Notes: a model not told the origin generated them from the sequence alone. Shown: positions 1 through 11,060, counted from the stretch's first letter. The stretch is 64,000 bases of DNA from Cliona cf. orientalis (GCA_963930775.1 OZ005693.1:7934006-7998005); one strand, 5' to 3'. Numbers and translations are program-made.

Positions 1-2
1 AA

Positions 3-332
3 CCTCACGTCATTGGCTCATACAACTGCATTGATGCTCTGCTATTTGGAGGATTGGCCGTTATCTTTGAAGCTTCACAGTCCAAGCACATTGCCCAAAA
101 TTTAATACTAATCTTTCTCATTCCAATGGCTGTCATTATTATTCTATTATGCTGGAGATGTAAAGCTAAAGTAGCCAATGTTTTTACCACTCTTCATGAC
201 CAGATAAAGAGGTGTCTTTCCCGATATCACTGTCCGTGTGAATCTGCACAAGAAGATGATGATCAAAGGCCTCTATTAGGCGAGCCAAAACCAATAAACG
301 TATCATATAGCTTGGTAGATGTTCTAACATAG
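3..332 (+). pseudogene. 3' end of a multi-pass membrane protein gene, cut by the window edge
   Basis: The open frame runs from the left window edge to a TAG at 330-332 and encodes the last transmembrane segments and cytoplasmic tail of a protein almost identical to the C-terminus of the gene at 1135-2932. Relative to that copy it lacks nine bases, in frame, between two membrane segments (near position 72). The tail contains an acidic EDDD stretch and ends with a VDVLT motif, as in the neighbour. This is one half of a tandem duplication. Whether the missing 5' part is intact cannot be seen, so it may be a working gene rather than a fragment. Confidence 0.7.
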
Positions 333-362
333 TATGCTGCTGCTAGCAAAATAATAGAAGAA

Positions 363-717
363 ATGAAGACGGGAGAAGATACAGACTCACCAGGTGCAAA
401 TGAGGAGATGAGATGTGAGGCCCACCCCACTCAGCCCATAGCTATCTACTGTGAGACTTGTAGGAAGACCCTTTGTAGAGACTGTGAACTTGCAATAAAA
501 GAACGTGAGAATCATGTGTATGGCTTCATGGGAGAGATGGAGGAAAAGGTTTGAAAACAGTTGGAGGTTCGCACTTCAAAGATTCAAGCTCAAAATCATG
601 AATGCAGACATGGACATCTCTCAATGTGAAGCAGAATGTAAATTTAAAATTAATCGAGTATTTGAATCACTGATAAGTGAGAATAACATACCAAAAATCT
701 TGTTTGTGTATTTTTGA
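363..717 (+). pseudogene. TRIM-type B-box/coiled-coil fragment
   Basis: Translation shows a B-box zinc finger (EEMRCEAH, IYCETCRKTLCRDC) followed by the start of a coiled coil (GFMGEMEEKV). An in-frame TGA follows directly, and the coiled-coil match resumes in another frame (MNADMDISQCEAECK). No RING domain lies upstream and no further domains downstream. The same protein is encoded, also broken, on the minus strand at 8694-9673 and 51540-52485, so this is a third, shortest copy. It starts about 30 bases after the stop codon of the membrane-protein fragment, which suggests that it was carried here by a duplication. Confidence 0.7.
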
Positions 718-753
718 CCCCGCCATGCCTACTTCATCTTTCAATTTCTTTTT

Positions 754-1230
754 ACTAATTCACTTAACAAAACTTTAAAGTGTATTAATATTATCACTGT
801 GATCAGACTTCAGTAAACTACAGAAGTTAGACAGCTCCTATAACATACATGTCAACTTCTGAATTAGGTAGGTACCAGCTTTCAGTTTAGCCACCAGAAA
901 TGGGAAAGTTTGTAGGTTTGCTACTATTACTATTGTTGTTCAGTATCAGTGTTAAAGCTACTAACTCTAGCACTTCATGCTACAGTGAAGATTTGTGTAC
1001 TAATTCACTTAACCTAAAGTGTATTAATATAATCATTGTGATCAGGTTTCAGTAAACTACAGAGATTAGATAGCTACATGTCAACTTGTGAATTAGGTAC
1101 TAAGGTACTAGTTTTTCAGTTTAAGCCATCAGAAATGAGAAAGTTTGTAGGTTTGCTACTATCATTATTGTTCAGTATCAGAGTTAATGCTACTAACTCT
1201 AGCACTTCATGCAACAGTGAAAATTTGTGT
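754..1230. repeat. tandem duplication of a promoter plus signal-peptide region (two ~240-bp units)
   Basis: Unit 1 (754-998) and unit 2 (999-1230) both start with actaattcacttaac and run through the same upstream sequence, an ATG and codons for a signal peptide (MxKFVGLLL). Only unit 2 continues into the gene; unit 1 breaks off where unit 2 begins. Unit 1 is therefore a stranded duplicate of the 5' end of the gene at 1135. Confidence 0.75.
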
Positions 1231-2932
1231 CCATATACATGGACGTTTCCAATATCAGGCAAAAACACATCTACTGCACAATGTGAGTGTCAAAATTCCA
1301 GAACAGAAATCTTTAATAGAGTACAATGCAGTGACTTAGATCTCCCTGATGGACCTCATGTCACAATTGACATTGGACTATGTATGACATTTGACGAAAA
1401 TACTAACATCACTTACTTGGGAAGATGTCCATACAACCACATCTACAATAGCGAATCCAGTAATTTTCTTCTGCCTCAATTTGTTCACGAGCTAAATCAG
1501 TTTATGTGCAACAGTTCTCATGGAAAGAGCCACATATGTGGTCAGCAGAGACGAGAGGGTTTGCTGTGTGGCAAGTGTGAGAGTGGCTTGGGTCCGGCAG
1601 TTCTACTCTACACCCATCAGTGTGTTGAGTGTCAGTGGTATGGCTGGTTACTCTATCTTTTTTTCGCCTTTGTTCCTGCAACAGTGTTTTGCTTGATCAT
1701 AATCCTGCTGAGAATCAACTTTTTATCACCATCAGTGAATGCTTTAGTACTCCTTTGTCATGTGTTAGTTTCCTATACCAACCTCACCCCCTGTAGATTG
1801 CTCTATCATGCTCGGCAGAACCATGTGCAGTCTCTGATTTTATCTGTTCTCACAATAGCTATATGGTTTCTTCAACATGGATTTCTTTTCGTATGTCTTG
1901 CCCGCATTTTGTATCAGTGATAAAATGTCTATTCTTCAAGTGGTTGCAATGGATTATATCGTAGCACTTTATCCCCTGATGCTCACTGTTGTAATCTACG
2001 TTTTAATAGAAGTCTACGACAGGGGTTATAGGCCTCTGGTTATCCTTTGGAGTCCATTTCATAGGTGTCTCGTTAGTTTTCGGAGGAGCTGGAATGTGAA
2101 AGGTTCCACTATCAATGCCTTTGCTTCACTCTATGTCCTGTCCTTTACCAAAGTTGGATCAACTACTGTTAGTTTGTTGCTATCAGCATACCTGAGGGAT
2201 ATAATATTATGTCATACAGTCCACCAGAGTCGACTCTACCTTAATGCATCTTGTGAATTATTTCGAAAGTGTCACTTACCGTACGGAATACTGTCACTTA
2301 CTATGTCTCTCATCTTTATCCTCTTGCCAACTCTGTATTTGCTTGCATATCCTTGTCGGCATTATATTACACACTATAGTGGTAACTGGTGTTTGGACTC
2401 ACCAAAATTCACATTTTTCCATGAAATAGCCAAGATTTTTCACCACAGCTTCAAAGATGGCATGGATGGAACGTCTGATCGTCGATGGTTTGCTGGAGTT
2501 TATCTTGCTCTAAGAATTGTCATCATTTCCTCAATGATATGGAGATCAGAACGAGATTTTCAAATCGTTGGATCCATTTCAGGCTTATTTCTGGTAGCAG
2601 TGTTTCAACCTCATGTCATTGGCTCATACAACTGCATTGATGCTCTGCTATTTGGAGGATTGGCCATTATCTTTGTCTTAATGGAAGCTTCACAGTCCAA
2701 GCGCATTACCCAAATGCTAATCTTTCTCATTCCAATGGCTGTCATTATTATTCTATTATGCTTGAGATGTAAAACTAAAGTAGCTAATGGTTTTGCCACT
2801 CTTCATGACCAGATAAAGAATTGTCTTTCCCGATATCGCTGTCAGTGTGAATCTGCACAAGAAGATGATGATCATATGCCTCTATTGGGCAAGCCAAAAC
2901 AAATATATAGCGTGGTAGATGTTCTAACATAG
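1135..2932 (+). CDS. cysteine-rich multi-pass membrane protein with one frameshift
   Basis: The start chosen at 1135 gives a clean signal peptide (MRKFVGLLLSLLFSIRVNA). A glycosylation-rich, cysteine-rich ectodomain of about 175 residues follows, including the LCGKCESG / CVEC pattern, and then about eight hydrophobic segments and a short acidic cytoplasmic tail. The C-terminal part resembles the proteins at 21491-25429 and 26844-28568, but the PMP-like beta-helix domain of those is absent. The frame changes between about 1865 and 1880: the first frame ends at 1920 while the match continues in the second frame from about 1877. The shift fits a 1-nt or 7-nt insertion, either decay or an assembly error. 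The function of the family is unknown to me; a surface receptor is an inference from topology. Confidence 0.65.
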
Positions 2933-3497
2933 TATGCTGCTGCTAGCAAAATAATAATAGCATACTATTATATTATATATTAGAGTAGTAGTGTGATGCT
3001 GTGAATTCAAGTTAAATAATGATGACTTCTGCAGACACATCTCTCCAACACAATGTCCAATGGCACATGGAATATTCAAATGGCCATGCCCAGGTCTTTC
3101 CCTTCATATTATAATATTATAAATACTCGTGGTGAATTTATTGTTTATTTGAATCACATAGAATCACCAATTCCTCAATGGGGTCACGGTCGACTGTCAG
3201 CTGCAGTAGCTATACCTCATGCACTGTCAATCTCGCAATAGCTATAATATTATTATGGTAAACGGTAGCTTAATACATACCATGGTTTTCACTGGTAAAT
3301 ACATGAAATTAAGGATTCAAGTAACATGTGCCTGAAACACCATTTAGGGACTGCATATTGATTTTGAAAGTGTTTGCAATGATAAATAAACATAGGAACT
3401 ACGCTATACATAGCATGCAGCTAAATACTATAAGCTATAATACTTGTACTCTGCCTTCTTGACACCAGGCAATTTAGGTCATAGCTAGCTGATTATC
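2933..3497. other. intergenic, no gene seen
   Basis: The stretch is AT-rich and holds only short open frames without recognisable motifs. It must contain the 3' end of the membrane-protein transcript and the promoter of the kinase-kelch gene. I saw no TATA box or repeat I could support. Confidence 0.5.
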
Positions 3498-5900
3498 ATG
3501 AATCAAAGGCCAACTTTTAGTAGGTTTGAACCTTACCAGTTGACTGGACTTAAAGTAACAAATGAAGAGTTGGGACATGGCTCCTATGCCACTGTATTGA
3601 AGGTGGATTATATGGGACTGAAATGTGCTGGCAAAAAGATCCACGAAGCTCTACTAAAACAAGGAGATACTAGCTATACCCTCTGTCGATTCGAAGAAGA
3701 ATGCCGTCTTCTAAGCCAGGTGCACCATCCCAACATTGTCCAATTTCTAGGAGTTCATTTTGAACGAGGAGTGCATGCACCCATACTGGTCATGGAGTTT
3801 CTACTGATGAACCTCACCACTTGTATCAATCAGTACGGTATTCTTCCAGAGGGGATCAGTTACTCCATCCTACATGATGTGTCTCTGGGTTTATGCTACC
3901 TCCACAACCACGCACCCTCAATCATCCACCGAGATCTCTCTGCCAACAATATTCTGCTTGATTCTAGTTTGAAGGCCAAGATTTCTGATCTAGGAGTTGC
4001 CAGAATCCTCGATCTGACACCACTACAAGTCTCTCGTATGACACAGACTCCAGGAACACCTACGTATATGCCTCCAGAGGTGATGATAGCCAATCCTAGG
4101 TATAATAAAAGCGTCGACATGTTCTCCTATGGCATTTTGATGATCCACGTGTTCAGTGGTAGCTGGCCAGAGCCACAGATTGGTCCATCTCAAGTGGTGG
4201 AGGGTAAGTTGATCCCTGTCACTGAAGCTGAAAGACGCACTGAATTTCTTCAAACTATCGGTTGTGATCATCCATTGATGGATCTGATTCTGAGGTGCGT
4301 ACACAATGATCCTCAACAGAGAATCGACATCAGTAACATAGTGGAGCAGCTGGCAAGGATGGTACTACAGTCACCTGCACCGTTCCCTAACAGATTGGAT
4401 GTCCTGAGGCATATTGAAGCTGTGGAAAAGGACAAGAGATCAGTGGAGAAGGATAGAGATGAAAAGAGCAAAATTATTGAGCAGAATGAAGAGCAAATCA
4501 TTAACTTGAAAGAAGAAATTCAGATGAAAGAGTGTGAAAAAGGTAAAGAGGTGGAGCGATTGAGCGTAGTACATAAAATAGAGGTGGAGCAGTTACATTC
4601 GCAAATCAAGGATTTGGTTATTGAAAGTGACCTACAGAAGTCGGTCAATTCCACAACCCAAAGGAAGCTGGAAACCAAGGATGCAATCATCTCAATGAAA
4701 AATGACATCATCTCTACAAAGGACTCTGAACTTGAAGCAGCGGCTAGGGCTAAGCAAGACAAAGATGCAGTCATCTCATCCTTGACTGAGAATCTCAACA
4801 GTGTGAGGAAGTATCTGGGAACTGAAAAACAGGTAAGAATCATAATATTACCATGATATACTATTACATACCTATGATCTAAATGAAGGCAATGTATAGC
4901 ATACATGCATATCATATCATTGTATACGCAGGTTCTGCAGTCAGCTTTGACCTGGAAACAGTGTGCAAATCTGCCAAAGGACCTTGCTGAAGGTCAGTCA
5001 GTAGTCATCAGTGGTAAGGTCTACTATGGAGGAAGTGCTTCCACTATGGATGAGTGCACAGTCTACTGCTATGATCCACAGAGGGACAAGTGGAGCACTC
5101 TACCACCTCTGCCAGTGAGATACTTTGGCCTGGGTCGAATAGGTGAAGAGCTAGTAGCTATTGGGGGAGTAAATATAGATGCCGATGAACCAACCAACAA
5201 GGTACATGTGTATGATGCTAAGTTGGAAAGGTGGAAGGAGATGATAGTAGCGACAATGCCATCAGCTAGGGCTTTCCCAAGTGTCATGAGTGTTCAGTTG
5301 GGGCTGATAGTAGCTGGTGGTCTCATTGAGTTATATGATGATGAATACACTGATGTTGTTGAGATTTTTCAGGCAGATATTTCACAATGGTATACAACAG
5401 ACCCCCTACCCAGAATTTACAGCTATTTATCAACAGTTGCAATCGATGAAACGTGCTATATTTTGGGAGAGTCAGATGGAAAGCAATCAGCTCTAGAAGA
5501 TATTACTCATCCAAAAGCACTCTATGCCCCAGTTGATGACCTCATTAGCAATGCTGTACCAGCCAACCAGACACTCCAACATGATAATAATGGCACACAT
5601 TCTGCATGGAATATGCTACCACATACTCCATCTTATCAACCAGCTTTGACTGCGCTAGATGGCTATGTAGTGGCAGTAGGTGGATGGCAAACATCCAAGG
5701 AAGGAGCTCGAAAAAAGGATATTTATGTGTTTTCTCCTTCAATGAATTCATGGGTCTACATCAGTGACTTACCTGCTCCACGGACAAGCATTGCAGTTGC
5801 TATTATGAATAGAATGGAAATACTGGTGATCGGAGGCCAAGGTGGTGATGATGACAGAGTCAGCACTGTGTACAAAGGATGTATTAATCTAAAATTGTAG
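3498..5900 (+). CDS. protein kinase (TKL-like) - coiled coil - kelch-repeat protein, two exons
   Basis: Exon 1 is 3498-4832 and exon 2 is 4932-5900, joined in phase 0 across a 99-bp intron with a gtaaga donor and a cag acceptor, giving about 767 residues. Residues ~22-290 are a kinase domain: glycine loop GHGSYATV, lysine in CAGKKI, catalytic loop HRDLSANN, DLG in place of DFG, and PPE in place of APE. The DLG and the overall pattern are of the TKL/receptor-interacting type; the key catalytic residues are present. Residues ~300-445 are a charged coiled coil (many E/K heptads). Residues ~455-767 are kelch repeats (YDPQRDKWS, VYDAKLERW, AVGGW, VIGGQGG), expected to form a propeller for protein binding. 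There is no signal peptide or membrane segment, so the protein is probably cytoplasmic. Its substrate is unknown. Confidence 0.88.
4833..4931 (+). other. intron of the kinase-kelch gene
   Basis: The 99-bp intron starts gtaagaat and ends atacgcag. Both flanking exons are in phase 0, and translation through the donor reaches a stop after seven non-homologous residues. It separates the coiled coil from the kelch domain, so the gene could be an exon-level fusion of two modules. Confidence 0.85.
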
Positions 5901-6053
5901 CTGTTGTAGAAACCACAAATATTATAATGGTAACTGCACCATATAGATTCTAGTAGTCATAATAGTTCAAATGTTAGTTTGAGGTGTCGAGTTGTCTCAG
6001 ATATCATTAATTTTATAGCTTAGCTTTGAGATGCTGCCATGGAATTGTGTATT

Positions 6054-6059
6054 AATAAA
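6054..6059 (+). promoter_or_regulatory. probable polyadenylation signal of the kinase-kelch gene
   Basis: An AATAAA hexamer lies about 150 bases after the stop codon at 5900, the first canonical one downstream. Confidence 0.5.
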
Positions 6060-6414
6060 TTTAACGGAGACAGTTCAACAATAGCACTCACGTGCACTAC
6101 AATCATGATTAATTTCTCTACTACAGTTGAAGGCGTACGTATACGATCACGCCCACAGTGATAGCTGAGTAGCTACTTTACGTTTCAAGAGGGGAAGAAG
6201 TTTAATAGAGTGTGATATCCACTGAAGTGAGTCAGGATATTCTGTTGGCTTGCGTCCATGATCTAGCTATGTAAAAGCTATCTAATTTCAGTTTATAATA
6301 CTAAGTCTTTAATAATAAAAGTGAAATTTTCATAGTGTGCAAATTTAGCTATATAGCACAACGGAAATACGTGGTCACATCCGTAAAGGAACACAGCGCA
6401 TGCCTTCTTTCCCT

Positions 6415-6524
6415 TGCGCATGCGCAGTTAGAAGATTCCCCCGTCTACCTAGGCCTCGCGCTCGAAGAATGCTACAGTAATCGAGCTATATAGCATATCC
6501 GTTGTTGTACGCTGGATATAAAAG
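6415..6524 (+). promoter_or_regulatory. promoter with NRF1-like site and TATA box
   Basis: TGCGCATGCGCA at 6415-6426 matches the NRF1 palindrome, and TATAAAAG at 6517-6524 lies about 120 bases before the start codon. Both elements and their spacing are kept in the second gene copy (53813-53824 and 53924-53930), although the sequence between them has diverged. Factor identity is inferred from the motif only. Confidence 0.6.
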
Positions 6525-6646
6525 TGGCATCCATATTCAACCGATCTCCCAGAGACTCTCAGTAGTCGAGTGCCCCTTTATACTTCAATTCAATCGATAT
6601 CTAGCATTTTGGCGTGCCCGGGAAGATCATAGTGCGGCAATTTATC

Positions 6647-7378
6647 ATGAGCAGTCGAATTGATCAAGATTTGGAGAAATTTGTACGTGAATACGATTTC
6701 ACCATCCCGGATCGAGGAAACCTGGATGACCCATCAATTGCGTGGAGGAATGGTAAGCCAGACTATCGCCAGGTTAATCTCCTCTACTTTCAGGGGAAAT
6801 CAAAGAATCATAAGCTTGGTTCCCTGGAAATGATCGTGGAAAATTTGGTCAAAAAGTGGGAAATGGAACTTACACATCTGCCTGATGTCAAGGATTGGTC
6901 AACTGTGGAGCCAGACGAGTTCCGTGCGCAGGTGAATGGCGGACCCGAAACTACTGCAAATGACATCGCAACCAAAGGATCATACAACTGGCTTCTGCAA
7001 GACGCCTCCAAGAATTTGTATGATGCGCAGACCCACACATTTGAATCTTCTTACAAGCTCTTTCGGGGTACGTTTGTTGATGGTTTTGCATGGGAAGTAC
7101 TAGAAGTATTTTCAGGCCCACCGAAGGTTGCATTCACTTGGCGCCACTGGGGTACTTTTAATGGTGAATTCAATGGAAGGAAGGGACAGGGAGAAAATAT
7201 AGAACTGTACGGCTTTACTGTTGCTACTCTGTCCGATAAGGGAAAGATGGTGAATGTAGAACTATATGCAAAAATGGATCCATTCCTTCAAGCACTGCAA
7301 GGTGAGGTCCCACCGTCCGAGATAGACAAGGGAAAAGTTCTATTAGGGTCTTGTTGCCCAATACATCAACCCAAGTAA
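6647..7378 (+). CDS. pathogen-related protein homologue (NTF2/SnoaL-like fold), copy 1
   Basis: This is a single-exon gene of 243 residues. The ATG at 6647 is preferred over an in-frame one at 6614 because the second gene copy also starts MSSRIDQDLEKF and the two 5' leaders differ upstream. The protein has the pattern of the plant pathogen-related protein family: KWEMELTHLPDVKDW, GSYNWLL, DGFAWEVLEVFSGPPKVAF and FRHWG-like FTWRHWGTFNGEF. That family is predicted to have an NTF2/SnoaL-like alpha+beta fold; its biochemical role is not established. No signal peptide is present, so it is probably cytosolic. The protein at 54033-54764 differs at only about a dozen positions. Animal function is unknown; the family label is from memory of conserved motifs. 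Confidence 0.82.
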   Translation: MSSRIDQDLEKFVREYDFTIPDRGNLDDPSIAWRNGKPDYRQVNLLYFQGKSKNHKLGSLEMIVENLVKKWEMELTHLPDVKDWSTVEPDEFRAQVNGGPETTANDIATKGSYNWLLQDASKNLYDAQTHTFESSYKLFRGTFVDGFAWEVLEVFSGPPKVAFTWRHWGTFNGEFNGRKGQGENIELYGFTVATLSDKGKMVNVELYAKMDPFLQALQGEVPPSEIDKGKVLLGSCCPIHQPK

Positions 7379-8693
7379 GCTGCTGATCACTGGCAACAAT
7401 TGAAATCTTCAGTGATAAGTACATAATCAACTGAAATTATAGTCATTGTGCTATTAAATTTATGATAATCAATGTTAGCTATAGCTAGTTACTGTAGTGT
7501 TGTACAAAAGTAATCTGCTCTGCACTGCACAAGCTACGCATTCCAAATAAGGAAGAGCAGACTTAAGTACTTCACCTATTACACATGCTACAGCCAACCC
7601 TATGATAGTTGGATGCCCTTCAGGCGGCTCATGATAATAATTAAATTTTTAATTTTATGCTCCTGCATTGTTAAATTAAGGCTAGTGGCTACAGTTATCA
7701 CCTTTTTGAAGAAATATTCATTAACAAGTCTATGCACGATCATTGTAAGACCATTGCTTTTTCTTGCTTCAAAGGGCATAATAATTATATTATTATGAGT
7801 GCATGTATGCACATGTATGATTATTAGCCTTAAACAATACTTATTGTTATAGATTTTTGTCCTTCTTACACTTAATTCATCAAAGACCTCATGATCACAC
7901 TGCATGTGCTATTATTATTTTGAAGTAGGCTGAAGCCAAAATAAGATGCTTTACTGGCATGTAGAAGGTCACACTATAAATTCTCAAGGTATAATGTTAA
8001 TGTTATCAGGTACATGAATGTGTCTTTGTGGTGCCACAGGACATCTGTTGAGGTGGCTGGTCCAGTAGTGCTGCATTGCACTGGCTAGGCCATTAGACAA
8101 AACAGCTGTCTGCGCATTTTTGGCGCCTATATACTTTTTGAAGTTCCATATATAGCTATAATAATAATAATAATATACTCTAGCTGTGAATGGTAGATAG
8201 TGAATCCCAAAGAGTGTCAACCATCTGTGGTATGGAATTTAAATCAAATCCCCCCAACCCCTCCCGTACACCGATTCGTCTACTGATCCATTATCAAGCG
8301 TCATCGCTCTCTGTTGCCATCTGCATGAAATAAAATTAATGAAGAATTTGCCAATGTTTTGACTAGATGCTGTAATCAGTAGTCATCCTCAGGGCCAAAT
8401 TACTCATTCACTATATAGTCCACAATGTCATAATATTATTATCATAGTTAGTATAGAGCTCTCTGGAGCATACACCTTATGGTGGATAATTTCGGGAGTG
8501 CTAATTTTTGTGAGAAGTCAGAAAATCCCTCAGAGAGTCAGAACTAATTTTTATGGTTTGAAAGTTTGTGATAGCAACCATACAGGGGTGCGGCACTGCC
8601 CAAACAAATTATTGTATAATCGATGCACGCTCTCGATCTCGCTCAGAGCAAATTATAATTAAGTCAAGTAGCAACTGCCACATGGATCATCTT
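7379..8693. repeat. non-coding part of a segmental duplication
   Basis: From about 7497 the sequence matches 50455-51535 with small insertions and deletions. A stretch at roughly 8070-8235 is present only here. No gene was recognised; an ATTAAA near 7454 may serve the upstream gene as a polyadenylation signal. Confidence 0.65.
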
Positions 8694-9673
8694 TTACGCA
8701 GTGTATATTAAATTTGTAATTCTTTTCCTGAAAACCTTTCTTCCGGAATCTCCTGTCTGCTCTCGTACAGTACTAACATCTGTTGTAACAGTTGCACTGT
8801 GACATATTTCTCCAGCTAGTTGCCACTGCATGTCTGATACCTTAACCATCAGCAGCTGAGGTCTGGAAACAGAGAGTGGAAGCTGTTGAAATTTAGATTC
8901 TACATGATCAAATTTTGTGCAAGTGGATCCTTGACTGCTTAGGAACTTAACAGGATCTTTTAAACTTGCTGTAGCCAGCGCAATTGACTCCTGTATTTCA
9001 CCTTGGGCTGCTTTTAATTCTTCTTTCTGTTTTGCATAGCCACTGCTCTGCTGTTTCTTCTCTTCAATTTCATTTATCAGTGATTCAAACACTTGATCAA
9101 TTTCAAGTTGACATTCTGCTTCATATTGAGTGATGTTCAGGTTTGCATTCATGATTGTCTTAAGAGAACCAGAGATCCCTTCCGCTTGAGTTTGAATCTT
9201 TGAAATGCGAACTTCTAACTGTTTTTGAACCTTTTCCTCCATCTCTTCCATGAAGCCATACTCGCAATTCTCATGTTCCTTTGTTGCAAGTAGCTACACA
9301 GTCTCTACAAAGGGTCTTCCTACAAGTCTCACAGTAGATAGCTATTAGCTCAGCGGGTTGGGCCTCACATCTCATCTCCTCATTTGCACCAGGTTGATCT
9401 GTATCTTCTCCCATCTTCATTTCTTGAAATACTTCAATGAGACGGTTCATTCTGAAATCAGTTGGTAAGTTGTTGACATCGTTGTTTGGTATTTGAGTGG
9501 GGGTGCGACACTCTGAGCAGGAGATGGTTGCATTGAGGCTGTGCAGAGCCAGGCCTTTATACAATCTTTACAGTAGACATGATCACAAGGAATCTTCTTT
9601 GGCTCTTTGAAGAGATCAAGACAGAGGACAAGTTACCTCTAAGAGTCTTTCTCAAGACGTTAGATTCAGCCAT
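8694..9673 (-). pseudogene. RING - B-box - coiled-coil TRIM pseudogene, copy 1
   Basis: Read on the minus strand from an ATG at 9673, the sequence encodes a RING finger (KEPKKIPCDHVYCKDC, ISCSECRTPTQIP), a B-box (MRCEAQPAE, IYCETCRKTLCRDC) and a long coiled coil (MEEMEEKVQKQLEVRISK, then IEEKKQQSSGYAKQ) ending at 8694. The frame is broken in the RING, where a base appears to be missing after TGTCCTCTG, and again between the B-box and the coiled coil. The 185-residue coiled-coil frame itself is open. Intact relatives would act as E3 ubiquitin ligases. It lies in the duplicated block shared with 51540-52485. Confidence 0.75.
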
Positions 9674-10090
9674 GGGACATGCCAGTAGCTAGCTAGGCCT
9701 GGTTGTTTTCAATTTAAGATGTTACTGCATTTATTATGGTCACGTCGTCATGCTGAGATATTTAGTGTTATGATTTTACACTCACATAATGATCACAAGA
9801 TAATCAATAACCTTTTTCTATCACATGTTACTCACACGGCAGGAATATAATATTATACATAAGGGTTATGTATCAAGCCTGATTATTGGGGGAAGGGGGG
9901 GCATCTGGTTGTGTCTAGAAATGGTCATATCACCGATCTATGATAAAGATAGCTACACTTATTTAGTTGAAGGTATCTACAAACTCTGGGTGAGTGATAC
10001 CAGATTGTCTTGAATGATGCATCTCAGAGTCCAGCCTCATCTCCTCAGCTTAAACTAGGTAGGCCACGACTCTCATGCGTGCTACCAGCA

Positions 10091-10431
10091 CAGGGGAGGC
10101 GGAACAGGGGGGGCAATTGCCCCCCCCCCCCCCCCCCCCCCAACTGGATGGCTATAGTTAGACCTACATTATTAGCTATTATGATGCATGTATACACTGT
10201 ATTTTTGGCAACTCACCTACTATCATCAATTCATTCGTTGAACCAAACTTCTAAATTATGTAATAGCCATGAAGGCGGACCTAACTAGCTAGCCCGGCTA
10301 CAAGCTCTGTTTTAATACTGAACTGTACTAAATATACGACATTAATTTTGTTATACTAATAGAACTTGTGGGTGCCTGACTCCCCCCCCCCCCCCCCCCC
10401 CCCCAAACTGACCTACCCTCAGCTGCCCCTG
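10091..10431. mobile_element. MITE with C tracts at both ends, 5-bp target duplication
   Basis: The element starts caggggaggcgg and ends gctgcccctg, and is flanked by cagca on both sides (10086-10090 and 10432-10436). The paralogous site in the second duplication copy (around 52951) has a single cagca and no insertion, which fixes the ends exactly. It holds a run of 22 C (10120-10141) and one of 23 C (10382-10404). A CAG-type end and a short target duplication suggest a hAT-like non-autonomous element; the superfamily is an inference. Confidence 0.8.
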
Positions 10432-10611
10432 CAGCATGTTAGCTACTAACTACCCACCCCTTAACAAAAACATCTGATCATGACAATAATAAATAGATAT
10501 TCGATTCCCTGTCAAATCTAGCTATAGCTAGCTACCTGGGCAGCTAACTATAGCGTGCGACGTGCTGGAATGGCCATAGGGAGGCGCGCGCAACAATGGT
10601 TCGTTCATGTA

Positions 10612-10720
10612 TGGATGGGAGGGGCTGGGGGGGGGTGGGTTGGGGATGGGTTGCCAATGGTTAGCAGGGTTGGATGGGAGGGGATTGGGATGGGTTGCCA
10701 ATGGTTAGCAGGGTTAGTCT
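10612..10720. repeat. G-rich tandem repeat
   Basis: A unit of about 43 bases containing gggttgccaatggttagcag occurs twice, surrounded by runs of three to eight G. The strand could form G-quadruplexes. It has no counterpart in the second duplication copy. Confidence 0.6.
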
Positions 10721-10773
10721 CTAGGGTTTGTCTATGATGGGGGGAAAATAATGATTGGAAGCAGCGACAACAG

Positions 10774-10852
10774 CGGTGGTGTAGTGGTTGGGGCTCTTGT
10801 GTGTGGAACAGAATGTAGCGAGTTCAAATCTCGCTTTATACTTTGTTTTTTT
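10774..10852 (+). ncRNA. tRNA-derived pol III unit (SINE head)
   Basis: The sequence tggtgtagtgg fits a pol III A box and gagttcaaatctc fits a B box. The B box sits in a perfect five-pair T arm (gcgag / ctcgc) with a seven-base loop, and a T-rich terminator follows within 20 bases. The acceptor stem does not pair, so this is more likely a tRNA-derived SINE head or a decayed tRNA than a working tRNA gene. Its 3' body is not delimited. Confidence 0.45.
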
Positions 10853-11060
10853 TTCTGTTTCACTTGTCAAAATTTTTCTAAGTTCTCACGAGCCATTCCA
10901 GCACGGAGCTAGTATGGCATGCTGCAATCCTTCTCATTCAATCAGGTTCGCCTTTGTAAAATGGCAGCTGGCTTTACATGAGTAGCACATAAGCCACCAA
11001 AAAGGAGCGTCTAAGTGAGTAGCTATTACAGATGTGTTAGGTGCTATTCCAAAATATAAA

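Larger units (their letters stand above)
7497..10530. repeat. segmental duplication, copy 1 (partner 50455-53028)
   Basis: The two regions align in the same orientation over about 2.5 kb, including the TRIM pseudogene and the sequence after it (for example tggttgtgtctagaaatggt at both sites). Copy 1 contains a 341-bp MITE at 10091-10431 that copy 2 lacks. Confidence 0.8.

Noticed and set aside
10774-10852. Functional tRNA gene
   Set aside because: The A and B boxes and T arm are present, but the acceptor stem does not pair and no clear anticodon arm forms; kept only as a tRNA-derived unit.
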